Assembly: GCF_014280875.1 (NCBI RefSeq)
Contig: NZ_JACLAL010000016.1
Span: 1 to 47,912 of the forward strand
DNA length: 47,912 bases
Source of the DNA: Paenirhizobium daejeonense
GTDB taxonomy: Bacteria > Pseudomonadota > Alphaproteobacteria > Rhizobiales > Rhizobiaceae
Direction of reading: 5' to 3'
In this document: piece by piece, positions 18,462 through 28,557 of the stretch
Position numbering within the stretch: the stretch's first letter is position 1
How the letters are laid out: each line of letters starts with the position of its first letter
Notes under the pieces: generated by a model
Database searches by the model: none
What the model saw: the letters and a program-made list of their open reading frames with translations, nothing else
What the model was told of the DNA's origin: nothing
Position numbers and translations under genes: made by a program

Positions 18462-20750
18462 GTGCAGCTATTGAACCGTGAACTATACGGGGAGTCAGTC
18501 GTCAACGGATCTCAGCGTGAGCCCGACTCCGAAGTCATAGACGTCGAAGCCGTACTGGCCATCCTGCGACGACAATGGGTTGTCGTCGCAGCTTGCATGG
18601 CGGCAGGTCTTCTTTTGGGCCTCGTCTACCTGATTTCGGCCGTGCCTCTTTATACTTCGCAGATCAGCGTTCTGATTGACCGGAGTAACAAGCAGTTTGC
18701 AGATCAACTTACCTTGGGCGGTGGGGTTCTGGATGACGAAGGCTCCGTCCTGAGCCAGGTTGAACTTCTCAAATCGGAGACAATTGCGCTTTCTGTCGTC
18801 GATAAGCTTAAGCTCGTCGATGACCCGCAGTTTCAGGCATCGTTCGGCTCGCTCTACAAGTCGGTCTATCGTTCTGTCGTAAAGATCTTCAGCGTCTCTC
18901 AGTGGTTCTCGTCCGATGATATTGATACCGGCGCCGATATCGAGCAGCGCAAGCGCGATGCTGCAGCCGGCGTACAAGGCAATATCGACGTAACGCGCGT
19001 CGGCAGATCCTATGTTTTGACCGTCGAATATGTTTCGCCTTTCCCGGGTCTTTCCCAGAAGATCGCGAACGCTCTCGGTGACGCTTACCTCGAAGACAGT
19101 CTGAATTCGAAATACGAAGCCACGCGCCGGGCCAGCAACTGGCTTCTCGAGCGAATAGCGGAACTTCGCCAGCAGGCGCTCGATACCGACCTCGCGGTTC
19201 AGAAGTTCAAGAGTGCGAACGGGCTCGTGACCGCCGGCGATCAGCTGGTTTCCGACCAGCAACTGTCCGAATTGAACAGCGCCCTGATTGTTGCTCAGTC
19301 GGATGTTGCGAAATCGAAGGCAAAACTGCAGCGGATCGAGCAGATCATTGCCTCCGGCCAGACCGATGCGATTGTTAGCGACGTTCTCGACAGCAGCATT
19401 TCCAACGAGCTGCGCACGAAATACCTCAACGCGTCGAAGCTCGAGGCGCAGATTTCGGCCAAGCTTGGACCGCGCCACGTGCAGGCTGTCAGACTTCGGG
19501 CGGAAATGGATGAATACAAGCGGTTGATGTTCGATGAGCTCAATCGTATCGCGCAAGGCTATCGAAGCGAAGTGGACGTTGCGGAAGCCCGGGAGAAGAC
19601 CTTGGCTGCAAGCGTTGCAGAAGCCACAGGCGTTAGCGCAACGGCCAACGAAACCATGGTTCAGCTTCGTGAACTCGAACGCGAAGCCGAGACCTATCGG
19701 AACCTCTACCAGACATTCCTGCAGAGATATCAGGAAGCTGTGCAGCAGCAGTCCTTCCCGCTGACCGACGCACGCATCATTTCCCGCGCTTCGGAAGCAT
19801 CGCGACCGAGTCATCCGAAGAAGATTGTCGTTCTGGCGGGTTTCCTGGCGCTTGGAATCTTTGCCGGCGCTGGTGTCGGTGCATTCCGAGAATTCCGCGA
19901 CCGCTTCTTCCGTGTTGGTGACCAGATCCGTTCGACGCTGGGTCTTGAATTCCTGGGTACGGCTCCTCTGATGGCGGAAAACGCCGCCTACAAGGCGGAG
20001 CCGGTCTCTGATCCCCGCACGGTGGCCAAGTTCGGTCCCATCTACGATTATGTCGTGGATCATCCCCTATCGTCGTTCGCCGAAACACTGCGTAACAGCA
20101 AGATCGCCGTCGATCTTGCCTGTTCGACGAAGAAGACGAAGGTTATCGGTATCATCTCAACGCTACCGGGCGAGGGTAAATCTACCATTGCCGTCAATTT
20201 TGCAGAACTGCTGGCGGCTCAAGGCGCAAGGACCACCCTGATCGACGCCGACCTTCGCAATCCGGGTGCGACCCGCGCCCTTGCTCAGCATGCGCAGGCG
20301 GGCATTCTCGAAGCAATTCTCGGTAATCAGGATCTGGGGCGTCTCTGCCTTGTCAATCCGAGGACTGGGTTGAGGTTCCTTCCCGCCGTCATCAAGCAGC
20401 GCGTTCCGCATTCCTCGGAACTCTTGAGCTCTCCCGGCATGAAGTCGATCATCTCGCGCCTCTCGGAAGTCAACGACTACATCATCGTCGACTTGCCGCC
20501 ACTTGCGCCGGTCGTCGATGCCAGGGCCTTTGCCGGAACGGTTGATGCTTTCCTCTTCGTCGTGGAATGGGGCAAGGTCAGCAGGCGTCTCGTTCGCCAG
20601 TCGGTCGAAGCGGATAACTATCTGTTCAACAAATGCGTCGGTGTCATCCTGAACAAGGTCGATCAGGGCAAGCAGAAGCTCTATCAGAAATACGGTTCTT
20701 CGGAATATTATTATCGGACCTATTCGAAATACTACAATGAGAATGCATAA
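18462..20750 (+). CDS. pssP: PssP-like polysaccharide co-polymerase with BY-kinase (Wzc type)
   Basis: 762 residues. A Wzz domain has membrane helices at about 40-61 and 455-476 with a long periplasmic coiled-coil region between. The cytoplasmic BY-kinase follows: Walker A PGEGKST (about 568-575), Walker A' TLIDADLRNPG, Walker B YIIVDLPPLAP, and a C-terminal tyrosine cluster (about 742-760) with eight Tyr. Such kinases control EPS chain length and export through cycles of Tyr phosphorylation. The start is a GTG with GAGG 7 nt upstream. The next gene starts inside its last codons. Confidence 0.92.
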   Translation: MQLLNRELYGESVVNGSQREPDSEVIDVEAVLAILRRQWVVVAACMAAGLLLGLVYLISAVPLYTSQISVLIDRSNKQFADQLTLGGGVLDDEGSVLSQVELLKSETIALSVVDKLKLVDDPQFQASFGSLYKSVYRSVVKIFSVSQWFSSDDIDTGADIEQRKRDAAAGVQGNIDVTRVGRSYVLTVEYVSPFPGLSQKIANALGDAYLEDSLNSKYEATRRASNWLLERIAELRQQALDTDLAVQKFKSANGLVTAGDQLVSDQQLSELNSALIVAQSDVAKSKAKLQRIEQIIASGQTDAIVSDVLDSSISNELRTKYLNASKLEAQISAKLGPRHVQAVRLRAEMDEYKRLMFDELNRIAQGYRSEVDVAEAREKTLAASVAEATGVSATANETMVQLRELEREAETYRNLYQTFLQRYQEAVQQQSFPLTDARIISRASEASRPSHPKKIVVLAGFLALGIFAGAGVGAFREFRDRFFRVGDQIRSTLGLEFLGTAPLMAENAAYKAEPVSDPRTVAKFGPIYDYVVDHPLSSFAETLRNSKIAVDLACSTKKTKVIGIISTLPGEGKSTIAVNFAELLAAQGARTTLIDADLRNPGATRALAQHAQAGILEAILGNQDLGRLCLVNPRTGLRFLPAVIKQRVPHSSELLSSPGMKSIISRLSEVNDYIIVDLPPLAPVVDARAFAGTVDAFLFVVEWGKVSRRLVRQSVEADNYLFNKCVGVILNKVDQGKQKLYQKYGSSEYYYRTYSKYYNENA

Positions 20751-21432
20751 CCGTATTTCGGGTAGTCATTTCACCGGTCTTGTTCTCGTCTGCCTGTCGC
20801 TGGCCGTCATGTACCTGTCCTTTCAGGATCTGAGGCAGAGACTTCGCTTCGTGGATGCCGGGAGACTGGCGAGTTGGATCGAGAGAGGAGGGATCGTGGG
20901 GTCGGAGACGATCTTGCGAACCGGCGGTCGTCTCGAATCGCTGACCGCCCAAGGTGTTTGTCAGTCAGATGCGGTCAAGGCCGGCGCAACCCTGGCGTTG
21001 TCGCGCCTTGATCACACCGATCAGATCAACGCGTTTCCGCAATGGGTGGAAACTGCGGATCGCACGGACGCCTACCTCGTACATGCTTTGTCCTGTCTTC
21101 CCACGAACGGAAACCTCTGGTTGCGGTTGGCGATGGTTCGTCATGCCGTTGCGGAAGTTCCGGCATCTCTTGAGCATCTGGTTCAGCTTTCCCAGCTTTA
21201 TGCACCGGCAGAGGCCGATGTACTGCGCGCACGACTATTGATGTTCAATCGCCTTTCGCCGGTCGGCATGTCTGCATTGGCTCCGATCTGGAAGACCGAT
21301 GTCAACGTGGCCTGCGGCCAGCATTATTCCTGGGCCGTGCGAGGCCTGCCCCCGGCACGGGGTGAAATCCGCACCTATCTATCGGAATTGACAGCAAACG
21401 GATCCGCTTTCGATTGGTGCAAACCGTCCTAG
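20737..21432 (+). CDS. Unknown membrane-anchored periplasmic protein coupled to pssP
   Basis: 231 residues with one membrane helix at about 9-28 and a helix-rich periplasmic domain with four cysteines (GVCQSD, LSCLPT, VACGQH, DWCKPS), which could form two disulfides. The region about 110-190 has a repeat-like helical look reminiscent of TPR proteins, but I do not recognise the family. It starts within the last 14 bp of pssP (ATG 20737, alternative 20743), so translation is probably coupled and the product probably acts in EPS export. Confidence 0.75.
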   Translation: MRMHNRISGSHFTGLVLVCLSLAVMYLSFQDLRQRLRFVDAGRLASWIERGGIVGSETILRTGGRLESLTAQGVCQSDAVKAGATLALSRLDHTDQINAFPQWVETADRTDAYLVHALSCLPTNGNLWLRLAMVRHAVAEVPASLEHLVQLSQLYAPAEADVLRARLLMFNRLSPVGMSALAPIWKTDVNVACGQHYSWAVRGLPPARGEIRTYLSELTANGSAFDWCKPS

Positions 21433-21590
21433 GCAGTTCGGCTGACCTTGGCCTCCTGCAATGTGTGGCGAGCTGTATTCATGGACGCAGTCAATGCAAA
21501 GCCGGTCTTGCAGATGATCTTATCCTCATGCGGATGTCGGGAACCGATTTGTCAACCTGGCTCCAGGGGACGTCTTCCGGGCGAAGACGG

Positions 21591-22100
21591 CTAACCCGAA
21601 AGCGCGGCGTGAAGCATGTCCCTCAGATCGCTGCCGTCAACAATGCACTCAACTTCCTGACCGCTTTCCGCGCCTCGAATGACCCGGCATTCCACCCTTT
21701 GATTCCGCAAGACATTATCAAGCGCCTTGAAGGCCTTCAGCCCGCAAGCCTGCCGGCGTCCCGATCTCGTCATGCAGATCCTGTCGCGTTCGATCGGTGC
21801 GACACCGGCCAGCCGGAAGTCCGTTCCGTCATACCGGAATGTCGTATTGTCCATCACCCGAATCCGGTTCGCGGTTCGCAGTTTCACGGGATAAGGGTCC
21901 GTGGCTGGAGCGATCCGTTCATAGGTCTGGATTGAGCGATCGATGACAACGGGATTCTGCGTCCATACGACCTGTGAGGAAATGTCGAGATGATGGGACG
22001 GGGTGGAGCCATCCGTCCATGAGGATGCCAGGTATACCAAGCTGATTACCAGCATGATTGCCGCAGCAAGTCTGGAAAGAAGTTCAAGCAGCGCTGGCAT
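21591..22100 (-). CDS. Thermonuclease-fold (SNase-like) membrane-anchored protein, probably inactive
   Basis: 169 residues. One membrane helix at about 10-30 is followed by an SNase-like OB-fold (RVMDNTTFRYDG, FRLAGVAPIERDR, CGLKAFKALDNVL, RVECRVI). Aligned by eye with staphylococcal nuclease, the active-site Arg of FRLAG and the Glu are kept, but the two calcium-binding Asp are replaced (DGDT is DNTT; GIDAPE is GVAPIE). Nuclease activity is doubtful. The ATG at 22100 is preferred over a TTG at 22115. A 7-bp hairpin CGTCTTC/GAAGACG (21571-21589) lies just past its stop but lacks a T-run. Confidence 0.68.
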   Translation of the reverse strand: MPALLELLSRLAAAIMLVISLVYLASSWTDGSTPSHHLDISSQVVWTQNPVVIDRSIQTYERIAPATDPYPVKLRTANRIRVMDNTTFRYDGTDFRLAGVAPIERDRICMTRSGRRQACGLKAFKALDNVLRNQRVECRVIRGAESGQEVECIVDGSDLRDMLHAALSG

Positions 22101-22263
22101 CTGTTGTTCCGGCAAGGACGATTGTTTAGAACATACAATGCCGTCCGTTCAGGACCGGTTCCGAAGATTATTCCAATTTAAGCAATCTCGCGGATTTCCG
22201 TCGTGAGAATGTCGGTGCGTTGTGATGCAGGCGGCTACGGTCTGTGCTGCGCATCCGCCAGGG

Positions 22264-22515
22264 TTACTGGCAGTCCTCGGACCATGTGCGCTGTTCGCCG
22301 CGGAATGTGCACGCACTGTTACCCTGACGGGTATTCTTGCGATAATAGTCCCGTCTTGCCCGCTGTGAATCATTACCGGCACACCGGTCTGGCATGCGCT
22401 GGCAATCGACGTAGTTCTTGTTACTGACGCGCGGATTGCGAGGATCGATCACGTCGGAATACGCGGGAAAAGAAACCGCCACTGCGGCGGAAAGAGCAAG
22501 TACCCAAAGCTTCAC
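22264..22515 (-). CDS. Small secreted four-cysteine protein
   Basis: 83 residues. The signal peptide is KLWVLALSAAVAVSFPAYS (about 2-20); the mature part of about 63 residues has four cysteines (VDCQ, DRCA, SACTF, EDCQ) and many charged residues. The family is not recognised. The frame also opens at a GTG at 22530, but the GTG at 22515 is chosen because GGGGAG lies 7 nt upstream and the signal peptide then starts correctly. It stands alone, 163 bp downstream of the 3' region of no other gene on its strand. Confidence 0.7.
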   Translation of the reverse strand: MKLWVLALSAAVAVSFPAYSDVIDPRNPRVSNKNYVDCQRMPDRCAGNDSQRARRDYYRKNTRQGNSACTFRGEQRTWSEDCQ

Positions 22516-23073
22516 GATAATTCTCCCCACACGGTTTTCTTCATTCTCTATATGGGCAGTTCAGCCAGAATTTCCATTCGGCTTTCTTGCTGAGACGTCT
22601 AACCGATAATAGTCGGCGTGCGAGCTTGCCTGCCGGTGGCGTCGAACGCTGGCAGGGCGCTTCATCATGTCACGTGTAGATGAGATGTTGGTGCAGAGGA
22701 GACGCACGACGAGCGACATGCCTGACGGCGGGATAGCATTCGATTTCCGACGAAATTAATGGAATTTCGACGGTGCGAAACGTTTAACAAAACTGCGCAG
22801 TGGCAGAAATTTGACTAAGTTGGTTCAAAACTGCGGCAGAATCTCTCTTTACATCGATTCTTTTACCGATAAGAAAAAAGACAGAGCGCCTGCAGGGCCA
22901 GACCGGTCAGTGATGAGACTGTTCAAATCGCGACCGCTTTTGGATCGGCAGGGCGCCCGCCCGCGTGGGGTTTGCCACGTAAAGAACGGCGTCGCGCGAA
23001 AATTGGGGTGCGCTACGCCAGAAAGAAACAGGCGAAACCGGAACAACCGGATTTCACCAATGGGAGACTACCA
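22516..23073. other. Intergenic region upstream of dppA
   Basis: 558 bp between the leftward small secreted protein and rightward dppA. No gene is convincing; open frames at 22811-23077 lack start signals. An inverted repeat CGAAATT-5-AATTTCG lies at 22751-22769 in AT-rich DNA and could be an operator. The remaining 300 bp to dppA is a long leader or promoter region whose organisation I cannot resolve. GGGAG at 23062-23066 is the dppA ribosome binding site. Confidence 0.5.
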
Positions 23074-24669
23074 ATGAAATTGAAGTTTGGCTTTGCTGCG
23101 GCTCTGCTCGCGGCCACGTTCCTTTCCACGGCGGCCAGCGCCAAGACCTTCGTTTACTGCTCCGAAGGTTCGCCGGAAGGCTTCGACCCGGGTCTCTACA
23201 CCGCCGGCACGACCTTCGATGCGTCGGCCCATCCGGTCTACAGCCGCCTGCTGGAATTCGAGCCGGGCACGACCAACCCGGTTGCCGGTCTCGCAGAAAG
23301 CTGGACCGTCTCGGAAGACGGCAAGGAATACGTCTTCAAGCTGCGTCCCGGCGTGAAGTTCCAGACGACCGATTTCTTCACTCCTACCCGCGAGCTTAAC
23401 GCTGACGACGTCGTCTTCTCGATCGAGCGCCAGATCAAGGCCGATCATCCCTGGCACCAGTATGTACCGGGCACGTCCTGGGAATATGCCGCCGGAATGG
23501 GTTTCCCGGAACTCATCAAGTCCGTCGAGAAGGTCGATGATCTGACGGTGAAGTTCGTCCTCAATCGCGCTGAAGCCCCGTTCCTTGCCAACATCGCAAT
23601 GCCGTTCGCTTCTATCCTGTCGAAGGAATATGCCGACAAGCTCGATGCTGAAGGAAAGAAGGAACAGTTGAACCAGATGCCGGTCGGCACCGGTCCGTTC
23701 ACCTTCGTAGGTTACCAGCAGGATGCCGTCATCCGCTACAAGAAGAACGCCGACTACTGGGGTGGCGCTCCGAAGATCGACGACCTCGTCTTCGCAATCA
23801 CCACCGACGGTGCCGTTCGGTATCAGAAGCTGAAGGCTGGCGAATGCCACCTGATGCCGTTCCCGAATGCTGCCGACGTCGAGACCATGAAGGCCGATCC
23901 GGCTCTGAAGGTCATGGAACAGGAAGGCCTGAACGTCGCCTATCTGGCCTATAACACGACCCAGCCGCCCTTTGACAAGGTCGAAGTCCGCAAGGCGCTG
24001 AACAAGGCGATCAACAAGAAGGCGATCGTTGATGCCGTGTTCCAGGGCATGGCAGCTCCGGCCAAGAACCCGATCCCGCCGACCATGTGGTCCTATAACG
24101 ACAAGATCGAAGACGATACCTACGACCTCGACGCCGCCAAGAAGATGCTCGAGGAAGCGGGTGTCAAGGATCTGTCGATGAAGATCTGGGCCATGCCGGT
24201 ATCGCGTCCCTACATGCTGAACGCGCGTCGCGCGGCCGAAATCATGCAGGACGACTTCGCCAAGATCGGCGTCAAGGTCGAGATCGTTTCCTACGAGTGG
24301 GCCGAATACCTCGACCGCTCCAAGGCCAAGGACCGCGATGGCGCCGCCATGCTCGGCTGGACCGGCGACAATGGTGACCCGGACAACTTCCTCGACACCC
24401 TGCTCGGCTGCGAAGCCGTGGGCGGCAACAACCGCGCCCAGTGGTGCAACCCGGAATTCGACGCTCTCGTGAAGAAGGCAAAGGTAACCTCCGACAAGGC
24501 TGAGCGCACCAAGCTCTACGAAGAGGCTCAGGTCATCTTCAAGCGCGAAGCTCCTTGGGCAACGCTCGATCACTCCCTGTCCGTCGTTCCGATGCGCAAG
24601 GAAGTTTCCGGCTTCGTCCAGAGCCCGCTCGGCGACTTCACCTTCGAAAACGTCGATATTGCCGAGTAA
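23074..24669 (+). CDS. dppA: DppA-like dipeptide-binding protein
   Basis: 531-residue periplasmic family-5 solute-binding protein with a signal peptide ending TAASA (about 23). The mature start KTFVYCSEGSPEGFDP and the DCxx-type repeat pattern (GWTGDNGDPDNFLDTLLGC) match DppA. It captures dipeptides for the DppBCDF importer encoded next. The frame is open upstream, but the ATG at 23074 has GGGAG 7 nt before it and starts the signal peptide. A strong hairpin follows its stop. Confidence 0.92.
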   Translation: MKLKFGFAAALLAATFLSTAASAKTFVYCSEGSPEGFDPGLYTAGTTFDASAHPVYSRLLEFEPGTTNPVAGLAESWTVSEDGKEYVFKLRPGVKFQTTDFFTPTRELNADDVVFSIERQIKADHPWHQYVPGTSWEYAAGMGFPELIKSVEKVDDLTVKFVLNRAEAPFLANIAMPFASILSKEYADKLDAEGKKEQLNQMPVGTGPFTFVGYQQDAVIRYKKNADYWGGAPKIDDLVFAITTDGAVRYQKLKAGECHLMPFPNAADVETMKADPALKVMEQEGLNVAYLAYNTTQPPFDKVEVRKALNKAINKKAIVDAVFQGMAAPAKNPIPPTMWSYNDKIEDDTYDLDAAKKMLEEAGVKDLSMKIWAMPVSRPYMLNARRAAEIMQDDFAKIGVKVEIVSYEWAEYLDRSKAKDRDGAAMLGWTGDNGDPDNFLDTLLGCEAVGGNNRAQWCNPEFDALVKKAKVTSDKAERTKLYEEAQVIFKREAPWATLDHSLSVVPMRKEVSGFVQSPLGDFTFENVDIAE

Positions 24670-24686
24670 TCGTCAAGACTGAATGG

Positions 24687-24719
24687 ATCACCGCGGAAGC
24701 CCGGCGCTTCCGCGGTGAT
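24687..24719 (+). promoter_or_regulatory. Intercistronic hairpin after dppA
   Basis: Perfect inverted repeat ATCACCGCGGAAG / CTTCCGCGGTGAT, extended by one C-G pair to a 14-bp stem with a 5-nt loop. It starts 17 nt after the dppA stop and has no T-run, so it is more likely a 3'-end protector or partial attenuator. Such elements keep the binding protein in excess over the membrane components; that role is inferred. Confidence 0.75.
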
Positions 24720-24849
24720 TGCATGAGAGCCCGGCGGTTGTTACCGTCAGGCCCCAAAGGCTCAGGAAGGCAGATGTTGCTTCCGAGCAGGACCGGCCCG
24801 GGATGGCCGGCGATTACAGACCTCCAAGAAAAACATAAGCGGGTCCATC

Positions 24850-25854
24850 ATGTTTGGCTTTCTCCTGCGACGGCTTGCCGTCCTCATCCCGACATTCGTC
24901 GGGGTCTCGATCATAGCCTTCGCCTTCATCCGGCTCCTGCCGGGCGATCCGGTAGCGTTGCTGTCCGGCGAACGGGTCATGTCGCCCGAGCGGCATGCCC
25001 AGATCAGCCACCAGCTCGGCCTCGACCGGCCGCTGGTCATCCAGTATTTCGATTATCTGGGCGGTGTGCTGAAGGGTGATTTCGGCTCCTCGATCGTTTC
25101 CAAGTCTCCGATCCTTGATCAATTCTTGTCGCTGTTTCCGGCAACGGTCGAGCTGTCCTTCTGCGCCATCGTCATTGCGATTGCGCTCGGCATTCCGGCT
25201 GGTGTCATCGCGGCGATCAAGCGCGGTTCGGTGTTCGACCAGTCGATGATGGGGGTCGCCCTCGTCGGCTATTCCATGCCCATCTTTTGGTGGGGCCTGC
25301 TGCTCATCATCCTGTTCTCCGGCATGCTGCAGTGGACGCCGGTATCTGGCCGCATCTCACTGATGTATTTCTTCCCGCCGGTAACTGGCTTCATGCTGAT
25401 CGACTCGCTGCTGTCGGGGCAGAAGGGCGCTTTCACCTCGGCGCTCAGCCATCTGATCCTGCCGTCGATCGTGCTGGCCACCATTCCGCTCGCGGTCATC
25501 GCCCGCCAGACGCGTTCGGCCATGCTCGAAGTGCTGTCGGAAGACTATATCCGCACGGCGCGAGCCAAGGGCCTTTCGCCGTTCCGGGTGATCGGCCTGC
25601 ATGCCCTGCGTAACGCCATGATCCCGGTCATCACCACGATTGGCCTGCAGATCGGCGTCATGCTCGCCGGCGCAATCCTGACCGAGACGATCTTCTCCTG
25701 GCCGGGTATCGGCAAATGGATGGTCGATAGCGTCTTCCGTCGCGACTATCCGGTGATCCAGGGTGGCCTTCTTCTGATCGCCGGCATCATCATGGTCGTC
25801 AATCTCATTGTTGATCTGCTCTACGGTCTGATCAACCCGCGTATCCGCCACTAA
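24850..25854 (+). CDS. dppB: DppB-like dipeptide ABC permease
   Basis: 334-residue inner-membrane permease with an N-terminal helix (FLLRRLAVLIPTFVGVSIIA) and the family's EAA loop (DYIRTARAKGLSPFRVIGLHAL). The order dppA-B-C-D-F and the length are canonical. It lies 180 bp after dppA, beyond the hairpin, and 16 bp before dppC. The ribosome binding site before its ATG is weak. Confidence 0.93.
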   Translation: MFGFLLRRLAVLIPTFVGVSIIAFAFIRLLPGDPVALLSGERVMSPERHAQISHQLGLDRPLVIQYFDYLGGVLKGDFGSSIVSKSPILDQFLSLFPATVELSFCAIVIAIALGIPAGVIAAIKRGSVFDQSMMGVALVGYSMPIFWWGLLLIILFSGMLQWTPVSGRISLMYFFPPVTGFMLIDSLLSGQKGAFTSALSHLILPSIVLATIPLAVIARQTRSAMLEVLSEDYIRTARAKGLSPFRVIGLHALRNAMIPVITTIGLQIGVMLAGAILTETIFSWPGIGKWMVDSVFRRDYPVIQGGLLLIAGIIMVVNLIVDLLYGLINPRIRH

Positions 25855-25870
25855 GAGGTGAAAAAACTCC

Positions 25871-26779
<909 letters not shown>

Positions 26780-26780
26780 C

Positions 26781-27629
26781 ATGGCGCTTCTCGATATTCA
26801 GAACCTGACCGTCGAATTCGAAACGGCCTCCGGCTGGTTCAAGGCGGTCGATGGCGTATCGCTTTCGGTGGAAGCCGGCGAAGTGCTGGCGATAGTCGGC
26901 GAATCCGGCTCCGGAAAGTCGGTCTCGATGCTCGCCGTCATGGGCCTTCTGCCCTGGACGGCGAAGATCACCGCCGACAGCATGCTCTTTCAGGGCAAGG
27001 ACATCATGCGGATCTCACCTGCCGAACGGCGCAAGCTGATCGGCAAGGATATCGCCATGATCTTCCAGGAACCGGTGGCAAGCCTCAATCCCTGCTTCAC
27101 CGTCGGTTTCCAGATCGAGGAAGTGCTGCGCATTCACATGGGCCTCGGCAAGACGGCCCGTCGCGAGCGCGCCATCGAGCTCTTCCGGCTGGTCGGCCTG
27201 CCCGATCCGGCCGAGCGGCTCAACCACTTCCCGCACCAGATGTCCGGCGGCCAGTGCCAGCGCGTCATGATCGCCATGGCGATCGCCTGCAATCCGACGC
27301 TTCTGATCGCAGACGAACCCACCACCGCGCTCGACGTGACCATCCAGAAGCAGATCCTAGATCTTCTGATGGACCTGCAGACGAAGAACGGCATGGGCCT
27401 GATCATGATTACCCATGACATGGGTGTCGTGGCCGAGACCGCCGACCGGGTGATCGTGCAGTACAAAGGCCGCAAGATGGAGGAGGCCGACGTACTCTCG
27501 CTCTTCGAAGCGCCGAAGAACGCCTATACGCGTGCCCTTCTTTCCGCCTTGCCGGAAAACGCGACCGGGGATCGCCTGACGACCGTTTCCGACTTCCTTG
27601 CAGGTTCGACCGCAGGAGAAAACGCATGA
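26781..27629 (+). CDS. dppD: DppD-like dipeptide ABC ATPase
   Basis: 282-residue ATPase. Walker A is GESGSGKS, the signature is MSGGQCQRV, Walker B is LLIADEPTTALD and the H-loop is MITHDMG. It is about 40 residues shorter than E. coli DppD and ends soon after AYTRALLSALP, so the C-terminal cysteine-rich region of many DppD proteins is missing. It overlaps dppF by 4 bp (ATGA), which fits a DppD-DppF heterodimer. Confidence 0.92.
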   Translation: MALLDIQNLTVEFETASGWFKAVDGVSLSVEAGEVLAIVGESGSGKSVSMLAVMGLLPWTAKITADSMLFQGKDIMRISPAERRKLIGKDIAMIFQEPVASLNPCFTVGFQIEEVLRIHMGLGKTARRERAIELFRLVGLPDPAERLNHFPHQMSGGQCQRVMIAMAIACNPTLLIADEPTTALDVTIQKQILDLLMDLQTKNGMGLIMITHDMGVVAETADRVIVQYKGRKMEEADVLSLFEAPKNAYTRALLSALPENATGDRLTTVSDFLAGSTAGENA

Positions 27630-28489
27630 GCGACAAAACCACGACACAGACGCCGATGCTTGAGATCCGCAACATCAAGCGCGATTATCACGTGCCGACC
27701 GGCCTCTTTAAACCGGAGAAGGTCGTTCATGCCGTCAAGGGCGTGTCCTTCAAGCTGGAAACCGGCAAGACGCTCGCCATCGTCGGCGAAAGCGGCTGCG
27801 GCAAGTCCACCCTTGCCCGCATCCTGACCTTCATCGACGAACCCACAGCGGGCGAACTCCTGATCGAGGGCAAGACGGTCGACACCCGTCCGGGTCATCT
27901 CACCGCCGAGATGCGCCAGAAGGTGCAGATCGTCTTCCAGAACCCCTATGGTTCGCTCAATCCGCGCCAGAAGATCGGCGACGTGCTGGGCGAGCCGCTG
28001 GCGATCAACACGAGCATGACTGCTGCCGAACGCCGCGAGCGCGCGACCGAAATGCTGGTAAAGGTCGGCCTGGGACCGGAACACTATAACCGCTACCCGC
28101 ACATGTTCTCCGGCGGCCAGCGCCAGCGTATCGCCATTGCGCGCGCGCTGATGCTGAAGCCGAAGCTGCTTGTGCTGGACGAGCCGGTTTCCGCTCTCGA
28201 CCTTTCGGTGCAGGCGCAGGTGCTGAACCTGTTGGCGGACCTTCAGGACGAATTCGGCCTGACTTACGTCTTCATCAGTCACGATCTTTCGGTCGTGCGT
28301 TACATCGCCGACGAGGTGATGGTGATGTATTACGGCGAGGCCGTCGAATATGGCAGCCGCGACGAGGTCTTCTCCGATCCGAAGCACGATTATACCCGGA
28401 CGCTGTTTGCCGCCACACCGCGCGCCGACGTGGACACGATCCGCGCCCGCGTTGCCGCAAAACGGGCCGGTGCTCCGAAGGTCGCCTGA
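27626..28489 (+). CDS. dppF: DppF-like dipeptide ABC ATPase
   Basis: 287-residue ATPase with Walker A GESGCGKS, the Q-loop VFQNPYGSLNPRQKIG that is typical of DppF/OppF, signature FSGGQRQRIAIARAL, Walker B LLVLDEPVSALD and the H-loop FISHDLS. It completes the importer and is followed by a rho-independent terminator. Confidence 0.94.
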   Translation: MSDKTTTQTPMLEIRNIKRDYHVPTGLFKPEKVVHAVKGVSFKLETGKTLAIVGESGCGKSTLARILTFIDEPTAGELLIEGKTVDTRPGHLTAEMRQKVQIVFQNPYGSLNPRQKIGDVLGEPLAINTSMTAAERRERATEMLVKVGLGPEHYNRYPHMFSGGQRQRIAIARALMLKPKLLVLDEPVSALDLSVQAQVLNLLADLQDEFGLTYVFISHDLSVVRYIADEVMVMYYGEAVEYGSRDEVFSDPKHDYTRTLFAATPRADVDTIRARVAAKRAGAPKVA

Positions 28490-28523
28490 TAGCGTCCCGG
28501 CTATTGAACCAGGAAATTTGACA

Positions 28524-28549
28524 GGCCGGTGCGAAAGCGCCGGCCTTTT
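28524..28549 (+). terminator. Rho-independent terminator of the dpp operon
   Basis: GGCCGGTGC / GCGCCGGCC stem of 9 pairs (one G-T) closed by a GAAA tetraloop and followed by TTTT, 34 nt after the dppF stop. Confidence 0.9.
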
Positions 28550-28557
28550 CTCTTCGC

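Noticed and set aside
18495..20063. 522-codon open frame on the minus strand opposite pssP
   Set aside because: Shadow of the kinase gene; composition follows the opposite strand.
21571..21589. 7-bp hairpin after the SNase-like gene as a terminator
   Set aside because: No T-run on either side; kept only as a remark.
23068..24573. 501-codon open frame on the minus strand opposite dppA
   Set aside because: Shadow of dppA with no family features.
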